64,000 nucleotides of DNA from positions 46,008 to 110,007 of the forward strand of contig JAHFCR010000003.1 in assembly GCA_023249405.1 (NCBI GenBank). The letters are read 5' to 3'. Within the stretch, counting starts at the first letter, position 1. Every line of letters starts with the position of its first letter. This document shows, piece after piece, positions 25,563-33,806 of the stretch. The notes under the pieces were generated by a model. That model searched no databases. It had not been told where the DNA came from and saw nothing but the letters and a program-made list of their open reading frames with translations. Both the position numbers and the translations under genes were made by a program. The stretch is from Peptococcaceae bacterium (GTDB lineage: Bacteria > Bacillota > DSM-12270 > Thermacetogeniales > Thermacetogeniaceae).

Positions 25563-27521
25563 TTAATGCCCCAGGTCCCGGTATCGATCCAGGTAGTTGA
25601 CGACAGCAAGAATGTAAGCCCCGTGCGACCAGGTCAGCGGCGCCACCGAGAGAGGCTGGCCGGAGTATGGGTCAATCTGCTCCGGCAGGATGCCGCTCTC
25701 CATCCGGTGGTCAGCCACCCATTCCAGCAGCCCCCGGGCCAAAACCAACTCTTCCCGGCTCCGGGCCTTGGCAGTGTTCCATTCGCCGAGCCAGATCGTG
25801 GTCAGCAGCCAGGGGTTGCCCGGCACCTTTGCCGGGTCCTCACTCTTGCGGAAATACCAGTCTCCGGTGTAGCGGGACAGTCCGCCCACCCGTGTTTTAA
25901 CCCACAAGCTGTCCTGAACCGCCTCCATGGTGCGCACTACCCGGGGGTCATCCGCCGTAAAGACGCCAAAAGAGAATAGACCGTACAGACTGGCATCAAG
26001 CGTCAAGTCTGGCGCCAGTTGGTCTCCCTCGATGTAGACCCCGCGCAGGAACCGGCCGCAGTTGCTGCTGTACAGAAACTGCTCCATGCCCTCCCGCACC
26101 TCCCGGGCCGCCTGGCGATAGGCAGAGCCGCGGCTATCGCCAAACAGCTCCGCAAAATTGGCAGCCGCCGTCAGGCCGGCGCAGACCGCGGCGGAGGTGA
26201 AGCTGAACACGCCCCGGCGCTCCTCCCAGAGGTCGTAACTCTCCAGGGGCAGTTTCCAAACCGGATGGCGGTAGTGTTCCAGAAAATCGGCCGCCTTCCG
26301 GATCATGCCATGATAGAAAGACTCCATCTCTTCATAGTCCCGGTAGAGGTTGTAGTGCTGCCACATGGCATGGATGACTAGAGCGGTCTCATCCTCCTGG
26401 ATCGGCAGTTGCGGCTCGCCGTTGCGTACCCAGGGGAGCCAGCTCGATCCCAGGGTGCCGTCGGCGTTATATTTATGAAGGTAATAGCCTCCCTCTGAGA
26501 GAATCTGAACGCACATTCTGAAGAACTGCAGGGGAATCTCCGGATATCCGGCCCTGTCCAGGCCGATGGCAATCATGGCTCCATCACGGGGCCACATATA
26601 GCTGTAATGATCCCGGGCGGTCATCAGGATGTCGGTGTCGTTGGCGGCCAGGATCGCCCCCCGGTTGTCGCACTGGGTGCGCACCACCAATAAACTGCGC
26701 TTGAACAGGTCACTGACCTGCGGCGGCAGGTCGGCGAAATCCCAGTCCCGCTTGTGCACCCAATTACGCCAGTAGCTGGCTGTCTCTTCGAGCAGCGCCG
26801 ACGGCTCCCGTTCGAACACCAGAGAGTTAAGATCCTGCACTTCCTGAAAGTTTTTTCCCATGGCGATCCAGTACCACAGGCTATCCCCTGCGCCCGGTTC
26901 CAGGTTCATTTCCAAACTGATGGAACTGTCCACGGAGCCATGGGCGATCGGGTTGCCCTCCAGCCACCCGTCCTCAGCATCCCGCCAGGTCCCCTCGGCG
27001 GAACCAAAGCGCTTCAGTCCGGTGGCATACTGGAATATTCTCTTGCCCTGCGCCAGTCCGTTGATCAGGAAGCAGCAGTCCCGCTTGTAGTGATAGATCA
27101 CGCCCAGAGCAGGATCGTACAGGGCGGTATCGCCCACGTCAAAGCCGCCCAGGGAAAAATCATGGTTGAAGAAGATTCTGATCTTCCGCGTCCTGCTCTC
27201 CAAATTGGTCAACTGCAACCGGCGCAGAAAAATATCGTGGCGGTAATGCACCGCATCCTGCAGTTGCACATCCAACCCCAGGGCAAAATTGCTGGCCTGT
27301 ACCAAAGTGACCAGAGCATCATCCTGGTAACCGAGTTTCTTGTCCCAGGTCCCCTCATCCAGCCAGGAAAAGCACCCATCCTCCCAGAATCCGATGCTGC
27401 AGCGGTGGCCGGCGATATGGTTATCCATACCAACCATAGGAAAATACAGGTCGCGCATGTTCACGCCATGATCAAAATTGATCAGGACGTTTCCATTGCC
27501 TACGACCAGATCCCTGGGCAT
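25563..27521 (-). CDS. GH15 glucoamylase-like glucan hydrolase
   Basis: 652 residues, no signal peptide. The N-terminal half is a beta-sandwich typical of prokaryotic GH15 (GNGNVLINFDHGVNMRDLYFP). The (alpha/alpha)6 catalytic domain shows YMWPRDGAMIA, then the general acid Glu region ESYDLWEERRGVFSFT near residue 430 and the general base Glu in GILPEQID near 612, followed by APLTWSHGAYI. It would release glucose (or trehalose-type products) from alpha-glucans in the cytoplasm. It is divergent from the DUF4912/GH57 pair, with which it likely forms a glycogen-like metabolism unit. RBS GGGAG lies 9 nt before the ATG. Confidence 0.92.
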   Translation of the reverse strand: MPRDLVVGNGNVLINFDHGVNMRDLYFPMVGMDNHIAGHRCSIGFWEDGCFSWLDEGTWDKKLGYQDDALVTLVQASNFALGLDVQLQDAVHYRHDIFLRRLQLTNLESRTRKIRIFFNHDFSLGGFDVGDTALYDPALGVIYHYKRDCCFLINGLAQGKRIFQYATGLKRFGSAEGTWRDAEDGWLEGNPIAHGSVDSSISLEMNLEPGAGDSLWYWIAMGKNFQEVQDLNSLVFEREPSALLEETASYWRNWVHKRDWDFADLPPQVSDLFKRSLLVVRTQCDNRGAILAANDTDILMTARDHYSYMWPRDGAMIAIGLDRAGYPEIPLQFFRMCVQILSEGGYYLHKYNADGTLGSSWLPWVRNGEPQLPIQEDETALVIHAMWQHYNLYRDYEEMESFYHGMIRKAADFLEHYRHPVWKLPLESYDLWEERRGVFSFTSAAVCAGLTAAANFAELFGDSRGSAYRQAAREVREGMEQFLYSSNCGRFLRGVYIEGDQLAPDLTLDASLYGLFSFGVFTADDPRVVRTMEAVQDSLWVKTRVGGLSRYTGDWYFRKSEDPAKVPGNPWLLTTIWLGEWNTAKARSREELVLARGLLEWVADHRMESGILPEQIDPYSGQPLSVAPLTWSHGAYILAVVNYLDRYRDLGH

Positions 27522-27683
27522 CGCAAAACGCTCCCGTTGATCAAAATCTCAAGAAATAATCAAACTGGGCTTTGGACATAATACAACAGTGCCAGATTGC
27601 CGCCTGTGCTTAATCTTTCCGGTCAGAACCAAATTTAATCTTGAATAGCGCCGGACAGGGCACTTGAAAGGAGGGAGCGGATC

Positions 27684-28565
27684 ATGGCCGCGATCGATCT
27701 CTTATTGCTTACAGCAATTGTATTGGTCCTGGCAATTATAGGCGCAGGAGGCTACGTATTCATATTTAAAAGACAGTTCTCTTTTTTAAAACGCCCTTAC
27801 CCTCAGACGGGAGAACGGCTTTCCAAGCGCCTGCCCATTCCACCGCAGCTCACCCAGATAGAACCCGACGCCGCGCCCGGCGAGGCTGAAAGCAAGCCTG
27901 CATCATCAGAGGCCGGGGGTCTGCTTCAAAATTCCGGCATGGACGCCAAAGCCGCCCTCTTTGAAGAGACCCCCGGGGAGTTTGCTCATGCTTTGCCCCA
28001 ACCGGCAACCATCCACAAACCGGAGATGGCCGGCGCCGATGTTGTGCCCGGGCGGGACCCGCACGGCATTCCCGCATCCTACGGTGATTGCCAGATCACC
28101 GCCCTGCCCCGGGACCCGAATTGGCTGTTCGTATATTGGGAGATCAATGAAGCCAAACGAGAAGAGATTGACCGGCACTTTGGCTCCCAGGCCTGGGAGC
28201 AGTCCCGGCCTGTGTTACGGGTCTACGACACCACCAACCTCTATTTTTTTGACAGCAGGAAACCCGCGGAGATCGCCATCAACGATTATGCCAACAACTG
28301 GTACATCCACACCGGGCAGTCCAACAGAACATTCTGCGTGGAACTGGGCCGGGTCGGCCCTGACGGGTCATACATCTTCCTGTCCCGTTCCAACTTCGTG
28401 AGCACTCCCCGGGACCAGATTTCCGACCTGATCGACGAGGAATGGCTGCTGCTCCCGGAATACGCAGCCAGACTCTATGGACGGATCGGAGGCAGCTATC
28501 CCGGCCCCAGCTCACCAGGCCTGCCCGGAGCCGGGGCGCAGATCAGTTCGCCGATGAACTGGTAA
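27684..28565 (+). CDS. Membrane-anchored DUF4912 protein
   Basis: 293 residues. An N-terminal membrane helix (about 5-27) and basic residues are followed by a low-complexity linker to about residue 130, then the DUF4912 domain: ITALPRDPNWLFVYWEI, VLRVYDTT, WYIHTGQSNRTFCVELG. The domain has a predicted beta-sandwich fold and no known enzyme activity; genes of this type tend to stand beside GH57 and glycogen genes, as here. RBS AGGAGGGAG precedes the ATG. Its last 60 codons have been partly duplicated just downstream (28650-28846). Confidence 0.85.
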   Translation: MAAIDLLLLTAIVLVLAIIGAGGYVFIFKRQFSFLKRPYPQTGERLSKRLPIPPQLTQIEPDAAPGEAESKPASSEAGGLLQNSGMDAKAALFEETPGEFAHALPQPATIHKPEMAGADVVPGRDPHGIPASYGDCQITALPRDPNWLFVYWEINEAKREEIDRHFGSQAWEQSRPVLRVYDTTNLYFFDSRKPAEIAINDYANNWYIHTGQSNRTFCVELGRVGPDGSYIFLSRSNFVSTPRDQISDLIDEEWLLLPEYAARLYGRIGGSYPGPSSPGLPGAGAQISSPMNW

Positions 28566-28649
28566 TGTTGTTTATAGACATTAGATGCAGTGGTGATGAA
28601 GTGGTAGTGTTGTTTGCAGACATCATCAGCAAGGTGGCCCTCATACCCA

Positions 28650-28846
28650 TTCCAACCTCGTGAGCACTCCCCGGGACCGGAGCGCCGACCTGATCGATGA
28701 GGAATAGCTGCTGCTCTCGAAATACGTCAGTCGGCTCTATCAGCGGATCGGCAGTACTCTCCCGGTGCTAGTTCGCCGGGCCTGCTGGGCCCTGGTGAGC
28801 AGGCCAGTACACCGATGAATCAGTAGTGTTGTTTGTAGACATCATG
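28650..28846 (+). pseudogene. Decayed tandem duplicate of the 3' end of the DUF4912 gene
   Basis: The segment 28388-28584 (coding end, stop and about 19 nt beyond) recurs at 28650-28846, offset 261-262 bp, with about three quarters identity by eye and an internal TAG. A short third copy of the end (GATGAA then GGTAGTGTTGTTT) lies at 28595-28630. The copies fill the gap between DUF4912 and GH57. There is no independent reading frame, so these are repeat remnants. They may be used as the leader of the GH57 mRNA. Confidence 0.8.
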
Positions 28847-28864
28847 AGAAAGGATTGGTTTTTA

Positions 28865-30502
28865 ATGGCCCAGGGTTACCTAGCAATGGTCCTGCACGCC
28901 CACCTGCCCTATGTACGCCACCCGGAGCATGAGCAGTTCCTGGAGGAGAGATGGTTTCAGGAGGCGGTCACCGAAACCTACCTGCCTCTGCTCTGGGTTT
29001 TTGAGAGACTGCTGGAAGACGGCGTGGACTTCCGGATCACCTTCAATCTCTCCCCCACCCTCATCGCCATGTTTAATGACGAACTCCTGAGGCAGCGCTA
29101 CGTGCGCCACCTGGAGATGCTGCGCGAGCTGGCCGAACGGGAGGTGGATCGCACCGGAAACCAGCCGGAGTTTCAGGGCACCGCCCTGATGTACCGGGAT
29201 CTGGTCTCCCGGGCTCATTACCTGTTTACGGAAAAATACCACTGGGACCTGACCAGGGCCTTCAAGCGCCTTCAGGACTCCGGCCGGGTGGAGATCATCA
29301 CCACCGGAGCGACTCACGGCTATTTCCCGCTGCTGGGAGTGCAGCGGGAGGCGGTATACGCCCAGGTGGCCGTTGCGGTGCAGTTTTATGAGCGCAACTT
29401 CGGGCGTTCCCCATCAGGATTCTGGCTGCCGGAATGCGGCTGCCACCCCGGTGATGACCAGATTTTGAAAAGGTTTGGCATCAAATACTTCTTTGTGGAG
29501 AGCCACGGGCTGCTGCACGCCTCGCCACGGCCAAAATACGGTTACTGCGCCCCTGTCTATACCCAGGCGGGGGTGGCCGCCTTCGGCCGCGACATGGAAT
29601 CATCCAGGCAGGTCTGGAGCGCCAAGGAGGGCTACCCCGGCGATTTCGACTACCGGGATTTCTACCGGGATATCGGCTTTGATCTTGGCCTGGACTACAT
29701 CGGACGCTATCTACCCGAAGGCCATATCAGATCGCATACCGGGTTCAAATACCACCGGATCACCGGCCTGTCTGACTACAAAGAGCCTTATGTCCGGCAA
29801 CACGCCATGGAAAAAGCCGCCCTGCACGCCGGCAACTTCATGTTCAACCGGGAGAAACAGATCGAATGGCTGGCAGCCATCTTCGACCGCCAGCCGGTAG
29901 TGGTAACGCCATATGACGCCGAGCTGTTCGGTCACTGGTGGTTCGAGGGGCCCCAGTGGCTTGATTACCTGTGCCGCAAGATCCACTTTGATCAGCGAAC
30001 CTTCGACATGATCACTCCCGGCGAATACCTGTCCATCTATCCCTGCAACCAGGTCTCGACCCCCTCAGAATCCAGCTGGGGCTGGAATGGCTACCACGAG
30101 GTCTGGCTCAATGGTGCCAACGACTGGATCTGGCGGCACCTGCACAAGGCCTCCGGGCGGATGGTAGAGCTAGCCAACAACTTCCCCGAGGCTGGTGGAG
30201 ACCTCCGTCGCGCCCTCAACCAGGCAGCCCGGGAATTGCTCCTGGCTCAGAGCAGCGACTGGCCTTTCATCATGAAAACCGGGACCATGGTGGAGTATGC
30301 CAAGCTGCGTTTCGAGACCCACATCTCCAACTTCACCAGGCTCTACGAGGAGATCAGGTACAACCGGATCGATCCGGGCTGGCTCGGCTGGCTGGAGCAG
30401 CAGGACAACCTGTTTTCGGAGATTGATTACCAGGTCTACCAGAGCCGTCACCTGAGCGAACTGCCCCGTTCCCTCTCCCAGCGAATACCGGTCTCCGCCT
30501 GA
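28865..30502 (+). CDS. GH57 1,4-alpha-glucan branching enzyme-like protein
   Basis: 545 residues. It begins with the GH57 hallmark LHAHLPYVRHPE; the catalytic nucleophile is the Glu in GFWLPECGCHPG (about 190) and the acid is the Asp in TPYDAELFGHWWFEGP (about 350). A conserved STPSESSWGW and a helical C-terminal domain match GH57 branching enzymes, which build alpha-1,6 branches in glycogen-like glucan. I used the ATG at 28865 because homologues begin at MAQGYL-like sequence and AAAGGA is about 11 nt upstream; the frame is open 13 codons further up into repeat DNA. It is followed by a strong hairpin terminator. Confidence 0.92.
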   Translation: MAQGYLAMVLHAHLPYVRHPEHEQFLEERWFQEAVTETYLPLLWVFERLLEDGVDFRITFNLSPTLIAMFNDELLRQRYVRHLEMLRELAEREVDRTGNQPEFQGTALMYRDLVSRAHYLFTEKYHWDLTRAFKRLQDSGRVEIITTGATHGYFPLLGVQREAVYAQVAVAVQFYERNFGRSPSGFWLPECGCHPGDDQILKRFGIKYFFVESHGLLHASPRPKYGYCAPVYTQAGVAAFGRDMESSRQVWSAKEGYPGDFDYRDFYRDIGFDLGLDYIGRYLPEGHIRSHTGFKYHRITGLSDYKEPYVRQHAMEKAALHAGNFMFNREKQIEWLAAIFDRQPVVVTPYDAELFGHWWFEGPQWLDYLCRKIHFDQRTFDMITPGEYLSIYPCNQVSTPSESSWGWNGYHEVWLNGANDWIWRHLHKASGRMVELANNFPEAGGDLRRALNQAARELLLAQSSDWPFIMKTGTMVEYAKLRFETHISNFTRLYEEIRYNRIDPGWLGWLEQQDNLFSEIDYQVYQSRHLSELPRSLSQRIPVSA

Positions 30503-30529
30503 ACAAGGGTCGATAGCGGTTTGAAACAA

Positions 30530-30563
30530 TGACGGGAACGTCCATAAGGGGACGTTCCCGTCA
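30530..30563. terminator. Perfect 14-bp hairpin between GH57 and ald
   Basis: TGACGGGAACGTCC / GGACGTTCCCGTCA with a 6-nt loop, between convergent genes. It is followed by ATCTCTTT on the plus strand. Its GGGGACGTTCC core also resembles dispersed palindromes (see 20621-20645), so it may be a repeat element recruited as a terminator. Confidence 0.7.
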
Positions 30564-30628
30564 TCTCTTTACCTGAAGCATAATAGTCAGTGCCAGGCCT
30601 TGGTCATAATCTGCACTGCCGTAGCGGA

Positions 30629-31759
30629 TTAGGCGCGCACTGCTTCCTCCAGCGGAACATAGGGCAAGCCATGGGCCTCGGCCACCGCCGCGAACGTCAC
30701 CTTACCATTCGCCACGTTAACTCCCCTGGCCAGCGCCGGGTCAGCCTTGACGGCCTGCTTCCAGCCCTTATTGGCCAGATCCAGGGCATAGGGCAGCGTG
30801 GCATTGGTCAGGGCCAGGGTAGAAGTATGGGACACGGCGCCAGGCATGTTGGCTACCGCATAATGAACAACGCCGTGCTTGATGTAAACCGGGTCCTGGT
30901 GCGTCGTGCTGTGATCGATAGTCTCGATGCAACCGCCCTGGTCGATGGCTACATCTACGATGACGCCGCCCTCTTCCATTGTCGCCACCATTTCCTCTGT
31001 CACCAGGTGCGGGGCCAGGGTGCCCGGAATTAACACCGCTCCGATCAGCAGGTCTGCGCTCTTTACCGCATTGGCAATGTTGAAACGGTTGGAGGCCAGG
31101 GTCTCCACCTGGTTGCCAAAAATGTCATCCAGGTAGCGCAAACGGTCCAGGCTCCTGTCCAGTATAGTTACCCGGGCACCCGCCCCGATCGCCCTCTTCA
31201 GGGCGCTGGTGCCAACAGTGCCGCCGCCGATAATCACCACGTGGGCAGGCGCCACACCGGCCACTCCACCGATCAGCTTGCCTTTGCCGCCATGGGGTTT
31301 TTCCAGGTAGGTAGCGCCAACCTGAACCGCCATCCGCCCTGCTACCTCGCTCATCGGGATCAGCAGCGGCAGGGCGCCATTGTCCAATTCTACTGTTTCA
31401 TAGGCGACAGCTACCGGCTGTTTGTCGATCAGCGCTCTGGTCAGGGCCAGTTCGGGAGCCAGATGGAAGTAAGTGTAGATCACCTGTCCCTTTTTGAAGT
31501 AGTTATACTCCGCCGGCAGCGGCTCTTTGACCTTGATGATCATATCCGACTGCGCCCAGACATCTGCTGCGCCCGGAATAATAGCGGCGCCAACGGACGT
31601 ATACTGGCCATCGGCAAAACCGCTGCCGACGCCGGCGCCCTGCTCCACTACCACCTGATGACCGGCTCTGATCAGAGCGTCGACGCCTGCCGGGGTCATA
31701 CCGACACGAGACTCCTGGGCCTTGATTTCTTTGGGCACTCCGATTACTAACTTGCTCAC
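30629..31759 (-). CDS. ald: Alanine dehydrogenase
   Basis: 376 residues. It catalyses the NAD-dependent conversion L-alanine to pyruvate plus ammonium. The sequence shows GVPKEIKAQESRVGMTP, catalytic Lys in VKEPLPAEY and His in YTYFHLAPE, and the Rossmann motif VVIIGGGTVG with the conserved NMPGAVSHTST. The GTG at 31759 has GGGAGG about 8 nt upstream. A perfect -24/-12 promoter lies at 31827-31841, and the gene is divergent from an enhancer-binding activator, so it is almost certainly sigma-54 controlled. Alanine to pyruvate would feed the PFOR encoded 5 kb away. Confidence 0.96.
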   Translation of the reverse strand: MSKLVIGVPKEIKAQESRVGMTPAGVDALIRAGHQVVVEQGAGVGSGFADGQYTSVGAAIIPGAADVWAQSDMIIKVKEPLPAEYNYFKKGQVIYTYFHLAPELALTRALIDKQPVAVAYETVELDNGALPLLIPMSEVAGRMAVQVGATYLEKPHGGKGKLIGGVAGVAPAHVVIIGGGTVGTSALKRAIGAGARVTILDRSLDRLRYLDDIFGNQVETLASNRFNIANAVKSADLLIGAVLIPGTLAPHLVTEEMVATMEEGGVIVDVAIDQGGCIETIDHSTTHQDPVYIKHGVVHYAVANMPGAVSHTSTLALTNATLPYALDLANKGWKQAVKADPALARGVNVANGKVTFAAVAEAHGLPYVPLEEAVRA

Positions 31760-31826
31760 TGATATTTCCTCCCTTGAAATAGTTCTGTATATTACTGCAT
31801 TAAAGATCTTCTGAATTTTAATATTT

Positions 31827-31841
31827 GCAATTCCCGTGCCA
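31827..31841 (-). promoter_or_regulatory. Sigma-54 (RpoN) promoter of ald
   Basis: On the minus strand TGGCAC-N5-TTGC, an exact match to the -24/-12 consensus with correct spacing. Transcription would start about 12 nt downstream (near 31815), giving a leader of about 55 nt before the ald start. Confidence 0.9.
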
Positions 31842-31922
31842 AACAATCATCATGCCTGAAATCGGGAGCATCAGAGAGTCTGCTCCATCTATTCCCGCGG
31901 CAGACTGGCAAATTATTAAACC

Positions 31923-31942
31923 ATGGAAAGAATACTTTCCAT
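31923..31942. promoter_or_regulatory. Probable activator binding site (UAS) for ald
   Basis: Perfect inverted repeat ATGGAAAG-N4-CTTTCCAT, about 115 bp upstream of the predicted ald start point. That is the usual place for a sigma-54 enhancer-binding protein. A weaker repeat AGTCTGC ... GCAGACT (31877-31906) lies between it and the promoter. Binding by the adjacent regulator is inferred. Confidence 0.7.
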
Positions 31943-32087
31943 TTTGTATGTATGCAGCAGACTTGCTTATGGTGACAGCTTTAATCTTAGAAAAATAACT
32001 CTGACGAATAATTACCATACTTGGGCTGGCAAAAAGACCGCCCGCCGTATTACAATGGATACGATCATGAATAAGGGGAGAATCTGA

Positions 32088-33638
32088 TTGGATCGCTGCC
32101 GGTTTCGCATTCGCTTTTTGGATCGGGTGGGCATGGCAAGAGATGTTGCCGCGGTGGTAGCGGTGCATGAAGCCAATATTGTCTCTCTGGAGGTCAAACC
32201 CGGCGAGATGCACCTGCAGTTCGACCAGGTGCCGGCAGCGGTTTTAGCGGGGATTCTCCAGCAGTTGACCAGGATTCCGGACGTGCTGGAAGTGGCTCCG
32301 GTCAAGTGGCTGCCCTATGAACTGAACCAGCAGCGGCTGCGCGGGATCTTCGATACCGTCGAGGAGAGCATTCTGATCACCGACAAGCGCGGCGTGATCA
32401 CCATGTGCAACCAGAAGGCGGTAGAGGTGCTGGGGCTGAGCTATTCCCTGATCACGCTCCCTCTCCAGGAGGCCTGCTTTCCGCCGGAGATTGCCGAGGC
32501 GATCATCTCCGGCCAGCTCAAACAGCGCGAGGTGCTGCTAAAAACCCCCTACGGCGGCGTGCGCTGCCTGGTCAAGAGCAACCTTGTTTTTGACGAACAC
32601 GGCGATCCAGAGGGCTCGATGATCACCTTTGAAAAGATGTCCAAGGTCAGACGCCTGGCGCACTTCATCACCCAGCCGGTCATGGTGACCTTTGACGATA
32701 TCGTCTACAGCAGCGCCGTCATGGCAGAGTCAATATCCCTGGCTAAAACCGTGGCCAGGGGCAATTCCACGGTTTTAATCAGGGGCGAGAGCGGGACCGG
32801 CAAGGAACTGTTCGCCCGGGCGATCCATATGGCCAGCCTGCGGGTGGATAACCCCTATGTTGTGGTCAACTGTGCAGCCATCCCGGACACCCTCTTCGAG
32901 AGCGAGTTATTCGGCTATGCCGAGGGCACCTTTACCGGCGGTCTCAGGGGAGGGCGTCAGGGCCTGTTCGAGTTTGCCCACACGGGCACTATCTTTCTGG
33001 ACGAGATCGCTGAAATCCCGCCTTATATCCAGGCCAAGCTGCTGCGAGTGCTGCAGGAGGGCTGTGTCCGGCGACTCGGTGAAATGCTGGAGAACAGGGT
33101 GGATGTCCGGGTGATTGCGGCCACCAACCGCGATCTACAGCAGCTGATCGCCAATGGCAGCTTCCGGGAGGATCTTTTTTACCGCCTGAACGTCATCCCC
33201 ATCTGTCTGCCCCCCCTCAGAAAGCGCCGGGAGGAGATTCACACGCTGACCTGGAGCTTTATCAACAAGTTTAACCAGCGCCTGGGCAAGCAGGTCACCT
33301 CCATCTCCGATGCCGCTATGGAACGGCTGCAATCTTATGATTGGCCTGGCAATGTGCGCGAGCTGGAAAATGCCGTCGAGCGGGCAATCAATCTAACTAT
33401 GGGAGGCAGGCTGGATGTCTCCCAGATCATGCTGCCGGAAACTGTAACCGGGGTTAAGGATCGCAATCATTTAAAAAAGGCGGCGGCAGAGGCCGAGAGG
33501 GAGGCCCTGATCGACGCCCTGGATAGAGGCGGCAGCATTCGCAGAGCCGCCAAACTCCTGGGGGTCTCCCATACCACCGTGATCAACAAGCTGAGGCGCT
33601 ATGGCCTATCCGAGCGGTCTGAAGACTCAGACAATTAA
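32088..33638 (+). CDS. Sigma-54 dependent transcriptional activator (ACT-PAS-AAA-HTH, TyrR-like)
   Basis: 516 residues. An N-terminal ACT-like domain ([20 protein letters not shown]) is followed by PAS ([17 protein letters not shown]), then the AAA+ domain with Walker A GESGTGKE near 235, Walker B FLDEIAE, and a C-terminal Fis-type HTH ([23 protein letters not shown]). The sigma-54-contacting loop reads GTFTGG instead of GAFTGA: the key F, T and G are kept. ACT domains often sense amino acids, so alanine or related amino acids may be the signal. The TTG start has GGGGAG 7 nt upstream. Divergent from ald, with a sigma-54 promoter and palindrome between, so ald is its clear target. Confidence 0.93.
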   Translation: MDRCRFRIRFLDRVGMARDVAAVVAVHEANIVSLEVKPGEMHLQFDQVPAAVLAGILQQLTRIPDVLEVAPVKWLPYELNQQRLRGIFDTVEESILITDKRGVITMCNQKAVEVLGLSYSLITLPLQEACFPPEIAEAIISGQLKQREVLLKTPYGGVRCLVKSNLVFDEHGDPEGSMITFEKMSKVRRLAHFITQPVMVTFDDIVYSSAVMAESISLAKTVARGNSTVLIRGESGTGKELFARAIHMASLRVDNPYVVVNCAAIPDTLFESELFGYAEGTFTGGLRGGRQGLFEFAHTGTIFLDEIAEIPPYIQAKLLRVLQEGCVRRLGEMLENRVDVRVIAATNRDLQQLIANGSFREDLFYRLNVIPICLPPLRKRREEIHTLTWSFINKFNQRLGKQVTSISDAAMERLQSYDWPGNVRELENAVERAINLTMGGRLDVSQIMLPETVTGVKDRNHLKKAAAEAEREALIDALDRGGSIRRAAKLLGVSHTTVINKLRRYGLSERSEDSDN

Positions 33639-33662
33639 ACCATCTTTTCCGGAGAAACAACA

Positions 33663-33683
33663 GGCGCCGCCCGGAGGCGGCGC
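33663..33683 (+). terminator. GC-rich hairpin after the activator gene
   Basis: GCGCCGCC-CGGA-GGCGGCGC (8-bp stem, 4-nt loop) 25 nt after the stop, without a T-run. Confidence 0.5.
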
Positions 33684-33740
33684 TGTCTGGCGTGATGGAA
33701 GTTTCTTCTGTCGGTAAACTCGACATTTTACTAGCATCCC

Positions 33741-33788
33741 GGTGGCGCTGCCTCATGACAATCTATCTGGATTGCCGGCAGCGCCACC
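33741..33788 (-). terminator. Hairpin after the PepSY/SLH gene
   Basis: GGTGGCGCTGCC (33741-33752) pairs perfectly with GGCAGCGCCACC (33777-33788) across a 24-nt loop, just past the stop of the minus-strand gene. No T-run; likely a 3' stabilising or terminating hairpin. Confidence 0.5.
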
Positions 33789-33806
33789 CCTGTTCAAGAG
33801 ATCAGG

